Shown one piece after another: positions 59,485-64,000 of a stretch of DNA of 64,000 nt. Both the position numbers and the translations under genes were made by a program. The number at the start of each line of letters is the position of its first letter. Position 1 is the stretch's first letter. Source of the DNA: BRH-c54 sp965284565 (GTDB lineage Bacteria > Bacteroidota > Bacteroidia > Flavobacteriales_E > Vicingaceae); the NCBI GenBank assembly GCA_965284565.1, contig OZ260100.1:1178001-1242000 (forward strand), given 5' to 3'. A model generated the notes under the pieces. The model saw only the letters and a program-made list of their open reading frames with translations, ran no database searches and had not been told where the DNA came from.

Positions 59485-61029
59485 TTATAAAATTTCTTTT
59501 GGAATTATTTTTCTTGTCCAAGTTTTTAAACGCTTGTACTTACTAACCTCCGAATCGGGATTGTATTCTAAAGTTGTTTCCCAGGAATTCTCAGGCTTAA
59601 ATTCTACCTCCATGCCTTTCAAAACACCTCTAGAAATCTTATGAGATTTTACAATAACAACACATTCAGTATTTAAATTTGCACTTCGAGGATCAAGATT
59701 AAATGTGCCAATAACTGTTACATAACCATCAATAATCATAGATTTTGCATGCAAACCAAAAATGGGCTTATGCTTTAAGGTTTCCTGTAATTCGCCTGTC
59801 ATTATTTTTGTGCGTACTGCTGCGTCAGGACGAAATTCAAATATTCTAACACCAGTATTTAGCAACTTCTTTCTATCAGTTTGATAACTACTAAAGGCCT
59901 CTACATTATCTGTTGAAGCCAAACTATTAGTAAGTATCCTAATCTTTACTCCGCGTTCAACAGCTTCTCTAAATAGATTTTGAGCTAATTCAGTAGTTAT
60001 TAAATATGGCGTTTGGATATCAATTGAGGACTTTGCATTTTTAACTAATTCAATTAATGCACTCGTTGAAACTCCGCCCCCACCTAAACCATTTTCTCCA
60101 TTATTTTTACCTGGTTCATCAGAAATGAACTCAACATCATCCACCCACAATAAATCTCCAGATTTTCTAATTGCATTAAAAGTTGTTGGTAAAGACCTTA
60201 TTCTCTCTCTTATTTGTGGCCAAAAATTATTTGGATTACAGGAATATTCGTGTAGATTATCAAATCTATTTTCTAAATAAATATTATTAGAATCTTCTTC
60301 AATGATACTTGTTACAGGCACACTCAACTCACTATTCCAAAATTGATCAAAAGATATTTGTACTTTTTTCGATTCTTTACCTATTAATAGAATATCTCTA
60401 TCCCTGAAATTATATTCATGATCGTAGTCGAAATATTCATTTGCAATATTACGTCCACCTGTGATTACTACTTTTCCATCTACTATAAACGTTTTGTTAT
60501 GCATTCGTTGGTTAGCAGATCTAAAATCAGTGGTAAATTTCTTGATTTTGCTAAAAATAGTCTTTCCTAAATTGACACCTGGGTTATAAATTTTTACGGT
60601 AATATTCTCATGTGAATTAAAAGTTAGAATATCTTGGATATCTGCATCAACCATAATGTCATCGACAATAATTCTTACTTTAACGCCACGGTCAGCGGCT
60701 CTTATTAAATAATCACAAGCAATCAATCCTACATTGTCTGTTGAAAAAATGAAGTATTGAATATCTATAGTTTTTTCTGCATATTCAGTTAACCATGCCC
60801 TAGCAACCATAGAGCCACTCCCGTCTTCCAGAACATAAACTCCGGTTTTGATGTTCATTAGTTCAGCAACATCCTCAAGCTCTTTTGAAAGTGTAGTGCT
60901 ATCATTTCTATGGATATTCGAACAAAAATCTGTTTCTGATGGAACTTCCTTCGTTTTGTTGCAAGATATTAATACAAGCAAAGTAACGAGGAAATAATAT
61001 CTTAATATTAATTTAACTTGGTTTGCCAT
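59485..61029 (-). CDS. Phospholipase D / cardiolipin-synthase-like lipoprotein
   Basis: 514 residues. The N-terminal lipobox LVLISC marks a lipoprotein. Two PLD catalytic motifs are visible: HNKTFIVDGKVVITGGRN and HAKSMIIDGYVTVIGTFNLD, both keeping HxK. Similar proteins make cardiolipin or cut phosphodiesters at the membrane. It stands alone between inverted repeats. Confidence 0.9.
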   Translation of the reverse strand: MANQVKLILRYYFLVTLLVLISCNKTKEVPSETDFCSNIHRNDSTTLSKELEDVAELMNIKTGVYVLEDGSGSMVARAWLTEYAEKTIDIQYFIFSTDNVGLIACDYLIRAADRGVKVRIIVDDIMVDADIQDILTFNSHENITVKIYNPGVNLGKTIFSKIKKFTTDFRSANQRMHNKTFIVDGKVVITGGRNIANEYFDYDHEYNFRDRDILLIGKESKKVQISFDQFWNSELSVPVTSIIEEDSNNIYLENRFDNLHEYSCNPNNFWPQIRERIRSLPTTFNAIRKSGDLLWVDDVEFISDEPGKNNGENGLGGGGVSTSALIELVKNAKSSIDIQTPYLITTELAQNLFREAVERGVKIRILTNSLASTDNVEAFSSYQTDRKKLLNTGVRIFEFRPDAAVRTKIMTGELQETLKHKPIFGLHAKSMIIDGYVTVIGTFNLDPRSANLNTECVVIVKSHKISRGVLKGMEVEFKPENSWETTLEYNPDSEVSKYKRLKTWTRKIIPKEIL

Positions 61030-61036
61030 CTATGAT

Positions 61037-61046
61037 TGTTGCTAAC
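61037..61046. repeat. Inverted repeat, right flank of the PLD gene
   Basis: TGTTGCTAAC, reverse complement of 59463-59472, just upstream of the PLD start. Confidence 0.5.
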
Positions 61047-61098
61047 GATTCTTGTTTGTTTTGTAGGGCAGTAGAAAAGTCTCATTTTACTACAGCAA

Positions 61099-61142
61099 AG
61101 GTTATAAAATGTATTGCTTGCTGATTTCTTATTTTATAACCT
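61099..61142. repeat. 12-bp perfect inverted repeat in the PLD-hydrolase gap
   Basis: AGGTTATAAAAT (61099-61110) and ATTTTATAACCT (61131-61142) are perfect arms around a 20-base loop. No T-run follows. It may be a regulatory site or a stem of a cassette boundary. Confidence 0.5.
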
Positions 61143-61193
61143 CTTTCTGACATAAACCAAAAATAAGAATTATTTTAGTTATGGTAGAAATAA

Positions 61194-61237
61194 GTCCTTA
61201 GTACCTATCACTCATTGCCTCCCTTCAGACTAAGGAC
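61194..61237. repeat. 9-bp perfect inverted repeat in the PLD-hydrolase gap
   Basis: GTCCTTAGT (61194-61202) and ACTAAGGAC (61229-61237) pair perfectly around a 26-base loop. With the stem at 61099 this gives two stem-loops in one 265-base gap that holds no ORF. Confidence 0.45.
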
Positions 61238-61294
61238 AGTTGAGGGCGACCGTTTAGGGAGCATTATCGCATATACAGTGCTATCACCTTTTTA

Positions 61295-62311
61295 TTATAT
61301 CCATTTCATAAATTCTCCCATTACTTCTTTCCAATGTCCTTTTTCGTGATTAGCTCTCCCGTTTTCATTTAATTCGAAAAAGTTGTGTTCCAATCCTAAA
61401 TATCTTTTTATAGTCAAATTATCCTTTCTTTTTTCTATGAAGAATAAAGGTATAATATCACATAAATTAGAAGTTCTATCTTCAGTGCCATATGCTAAAT
61501 AAATGGGAATGTCCAAAGTCAGCCAATCATCATAATAGGTTTGTGTGAAAGTTTTCCAAGCATTTAAACTTGGGTTGGATTTAATTGAGTCTTGATTATT
61601 TACTTGTTTATAAAATTCATAATTGTCATTCATTAATGAATCCGCTTTTTCCCAACTAATTTTTCCCAATTGGGCATTTAGCCGAGCTTCTCGAACATAT
61701 TGGTCTATTCTGCCAAATGGGTTGGCAGCAAACAATCCTAAATGTGTAACATTATCATTTCGTACGGCAATTTTTGTAGCAATCTTTGTCCCTTGAGAAT
61801 GTCCAGCAACGACAAGTTTTTCGTTATCGATCCAATTCTGTTGCCTTAAAAACTCTAAAACTACAAGGGCTCTATTCACATAATTATCTAAGTAATCGGC
61901 TTCTATGTATTCGGTTAAAAATTGATTGGGTTCTTCTGGATTTGGAATATATTGAAAACCACTATTCAGGTTTTCCTTTCTTGCCAATATTGGCGTTTTA
62001 GGCATTGAAATTATTACTAAGTGATATTGGTTTGCAATTTCTTGATAATTGAAATTTGATACTCCACCTCCAAAAAAATAATAGCCAAAGTTTTCTATTT
62101 CACAAAAAAGTGGAACAGGCAATGAACCTTGACACCAAAGAAAAATTGGTTTTTTTTCTTCCAAAAGAGTGTCAACGATGATAAATTCTATGGTATCTTG
62201 CTCTTGTTCTATTGAAAATTTTATGGCTTTATTTTCAATCAATTCACCACTTTGTCCAAAGCCATTTACTGAACAAAATAACAGCGTAAATATGAATATT
62301 AATTTTCTCAT
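61295..62311 (-). CDS. Secreted alpha/beta hydrolase
   Basis: 338 residues. A signal peptide (1-19, ending GFGQ) is followed by an alpha/beta hydrolase fold with the nucleophile elbow VVAGHSQGTKIATKIA (GxSxG) and a late His in GLEHNFFE. Substrate unknown; peptidase or esterase are both possible. It is monocistronic and flanked by GTGCTATCACC-like and GGTGATAACGG-like sequences that are roughly inverted, like those around the PLD gene. Confidence 0.8.
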   Translation of the reverse strand: MRKLIFIFTLLFCSVNGFGQSGELIENKAIKFSIEQEQDTIEFIIVDTLLEEKKPIFLWCQGSLPVPLFCEIENFGYYFFGGGVSNFNYQEIANQYHLVIISMPKTPILARKENLNSGFQYIPNPEEPNQFLTEYIEADYLDNYVNRALVVLEFLRQQNWIDNEKLVVAGHSQGTKIATKIAVRNDNVTHLGLFAANPFGRIDQYVREARLNAQLGKISWEKADSLMNDNYEFYKQVNNQDSIKSNPSLNAWKTFTQTYYDDWLTLDIPIYLAYGTEDRTSNLCDIIPLFFIEKRKDNLTIKRYLGLEHNFFELNENGRANHEKGHWKEVMGEFMKWI

Positions 62312-62480
62312 TTTAATTGGTGATAACGGTCAGGGGCTTTCCTTCAACTTATATATAGGTCTGATAAACTCAAAAAATCCGTCAGACTTATTTTCTTCAA
62401 ATATATAAAAAATAGCTTATAAATCATTAACTTTATGAACGAGGAATTTTTGTTTTAACCCATTACAAAAAATAATAACC

Positions 62481-63104
62481 ATGAAAACTAAAAAATTTTA
62501 TCTGTTATTAATAACTATGCTCATCACATCTGTAATAGCAAAATCTCAAGACAAACAAGAGCCCAAAGGATTAGCTGTCGGAGACACTGTTCAAAATTTT
62601 CAAGCCATTGATGCAGACAGTACCCTATATGTATTTAATGAAATGATAAAAAAAGAAGCTGTTGTTTTAATTTTTATAAGAGGTCAGTGGTGTCCGGTAT
62701 GTAACAGACACATGAGTCAACTACAAGACAGCTTGCAAGCAGTTTACAAGAAAGGAGCTAACGTAGTGGTAATATCTCCTGAAAAACCTGAATACATTAA
62801 TAAAACGATAGAAAAAACAGGCGCTCAGTTTACTATACTTTACGATGAAAATCAGAAAATATCTGATGCTTTTGATGTAACTTTTGAACCTAGCGGAAAA
62901 ACAAAAGTAATTTACAATACCGTACTTGGTGCCAAATTAAAAGAAGCTCATACCGATGATTCTGAGCGTTTACCAATTCCTGCCACTTTTATTATAGATA
63001 CGAATAAAGTAATCGTTTGGAGACACTTTGACCCCGACTACAAAAACAGATCTACCATAAAAGAAATTATAGAAAATATCCCCGAAAAAAAGGTTAAAAA
63101 TTAA
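62481..63104 (+). CDS. Secreted peroxiredoxin-like (AhpC/TSA) protein
   Basis: 207 residues. The signal peptide (1-22, ending AKSQ) leads to a thioredoxin-fold domain with RGQWCPVCNRHMSQLQ. The PVC motif has a CxxC pair with the first Cys in the peroxidatic place. It would reduce peroxides or act in periplasmic thiol exchange. The NRDE gene follows 13 bases later. Confidence 0.88.
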   Translation: MKTKKFYLLLITMLITSVIAKSQDKQEPKGLAVGDTVQNFQAIDADSTLYVFNEMIKKEAVVLIFIRGQWCPVCNRHMSQLQDSLQAVYKKGANVVVISPEKPEYINKTIEKTGAQFTILYDENQKISDAFDVTFEPSGKTKVIYNTVLGAKLKEAHTDDSERLPIPATFIIDTNKVIVWRHFDPDYKNRSTIKEIIENIPEKKVKN

Positions 63105-63117
63105 CTCCTTTTAAAAA

Positions 63118-63831
63118 ATGTGTACCGTAACTTTTTATCCTAATAACAACGAATATATCCTAACTTCCAACAGAGATGAAGTGAAGCATCGCCCTACCTT
63201 AGCTCCAAAAAAATACAATATTAACAATCAGGAAATAACTTTCCCGAAAGATGAAGTTGCCGGAGGAACATGGATTGCTACTAACAATAAAACTAAAACC
63301 GTTTGTTTGTTAAATGGTGCTTTTGAAAGACATCAAAGAAAAGAAAGCTACTCAAGAAGCAGAGGGTTAGTGTTACTAGAAAGCTTTTCCTATTCAACCA
63401 TTAAAGATTTTATAAATAATGTAAACCTAAATGGTGTTGAACCGTTTACTTTATTATTATTTGACACTAAAAACAACTTAGAAATAACCGAACTAAGATG
63501 GGACGAAACAAAAAAACATGTTTCAAAAGTAGATGCAACTCAACCACATATTTGGTCATCAAGTGCTTTGTATGACAAACCCACTCGAGAACAAAGAAAG
63601 AAATGGTTTCAACTTTTGTTGGATAAAAACGAACGACTTAATAAAGACCTTTTATTAAAATTTCATTTAAGTAAACACGATAAAGATGCTTTTAATGACA
63701 TTGTGATGGAAAGAGCCAACGGGCTACAAACCGTTAGTGTGTCTCAAATTGTAATGAAAAAAGAAAAAGTAGCTACTTTTGATTATTATGATTTAGTCGC
63801 TAATAAAAAATACCAACTCACTAACGAATAA
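63118..63831 (+). CDS. NRDE-family protein (TANGO2-like)
   Basis: 237 residues. The start MCTVTFYPNNNEYILTSNRD holds Cys2 and the NRDE box, followed by GGTWIATNN, all typical of the NRDE/TANGO2 family. Its members have been linked to haem handling, but the bacterial role is unsettled. It converges with dxr, with one base between their stops. Confidence 0.9.
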   Translation: MCTVTFYPNNNEYILTSNRDEVKHRPTLAPKKYNINNQEITFPKDEVAGGTWIATNNKTKTVCLLNGAFERHQRKESYSRSRGLVLLESFSYSTIKDFINNVNLNGVEPFTLLLFDTKNNLEITELRWDETKKHVSKVDATQPHIWSSSALYDKPTREQRKKWFQLLLDKNERLNKDLLLKFHLSKHDKDAFNDIVMERANGLQTVSVSQIVMKKEKVATFDYYDLVANKKYQLTNE

Positions 63832-63832
63832 A

Positions 63833-64000
63833 CTATATCAAACTTTCGGCAAAAGCTCTGGTTTGTTTATCGGTTGCTACATAATCCTCATAAGTTGGTT
63901 GAGCAATAAAAGTAACTTGTTCCATGCACTTTTGATTGATTTCGGCAATGTCTAAAAACTTAATTTTGTCTTTTAGGAAAGCTTCAACAGCTACTTCGTT
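63833..64000 (-). CDS. dxr: 1-deoxy-D-xylulose 5-phosphate reductoisomerase, C-terminal end
   Basis: A minus-strand frame is open from the right edge of the window to the stop at 63833-63835. The 55 visible residues begin NEVAVEAFLKDKIKFLDIAE and match the conserved C-terminal helix bundle of DXR (the NE.AV..FL form). The enzyme makes MEP in isoprenoid synthesis. Only the 3' end lies in the window. Confidence 0.85.
   Translation of the reverse strand, partial: NEVAVEAFLKDKIKFLDIAEINQKCMEQVTFIAQPTYEDYVATDKQTRAFAESLI

Overview
The window is AT-rich bacterial chromosome from a member of the Bacteroidota, most likely Flavobacteriales-like. The evidence is a T9SS-type sorting domain, SprB repeats with a gliding-type C-terminal domain, TonB receptors with carboxypeptidase-like plug extensions, TAnnTTTG promoter boxes, few recognisable Shine-Dalgarno sequences, and Bacteroidota-specific families such as DUF4175. 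Menaquinone appears to be made by the futalosine route (mqnC).

Region 1 (1-24268) is one unbroken plus-strand accessory block for metal, redox and energy stress. It opens inside a CusC-like TolC protein and continues with a CusB adaptor, a secreted metalloprotease whose signal peptide begins at an ATA codon, several His/Cys-rich copper-binding proteins, a CxxCH haem protein and an AraC regulator with an HMA metal-binding domain. It then carries a K+ channel, an SDR, an archaeal-type GAPDH, a class I aldolase, a dicarboxylate symporter, NDH-2, an ATP-cone/nuclease fusion, a beta-CASP nuclease, a PPK2 kinase, a small P-loop kinase, a double Usp protein, a CopB-type ATPase and a MerC-like protein. 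Two ORFs here are in-frame chimeras joined at duplicated sequence.

Region 2 (24278-36705) is core chromosome: mtgA, xerD and mqnC on the minus strand, then pepA-like and pdxA on the plus strand, then a minus-strand series aroQ, DUF4175, RsbW-like, ybeY, mnmG. Two perfect 16-bp parS sites flank mnmG, which suggests this part of the chromosome lies near the replication origin.

Region 3 (36706-41480) is an inserted cassette: a promoter and a 28-bp perfect palindrome followed by a Fur-family regulator, a TonB receptor and a CDF-like transporter, bounded by 11-bp inverted repeats and followed by a structured non-coding element.

Region 4 (41484-64000) is mostly core: two recQ paralogues, a UbiA-family prenyltransferase, maf, an SprB-repeat surface protein, GH16, a GT39-like enzyme, a P-loop kinase, a TPP riboswitch driving a TonB receptor, prfB with its programmed frameshift, arsC, fumC, a peroxiredoxin-like protein, an NRDE protein and the 3' end of dxr. 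Two minus-strand genes (a PLD lipoprotein and an alpha/beta hydrolase) with repeat-rich flanks look like small inserted cassettes. I saw no rRNA, tRNA, CRISPR array or complete insertion sequence.
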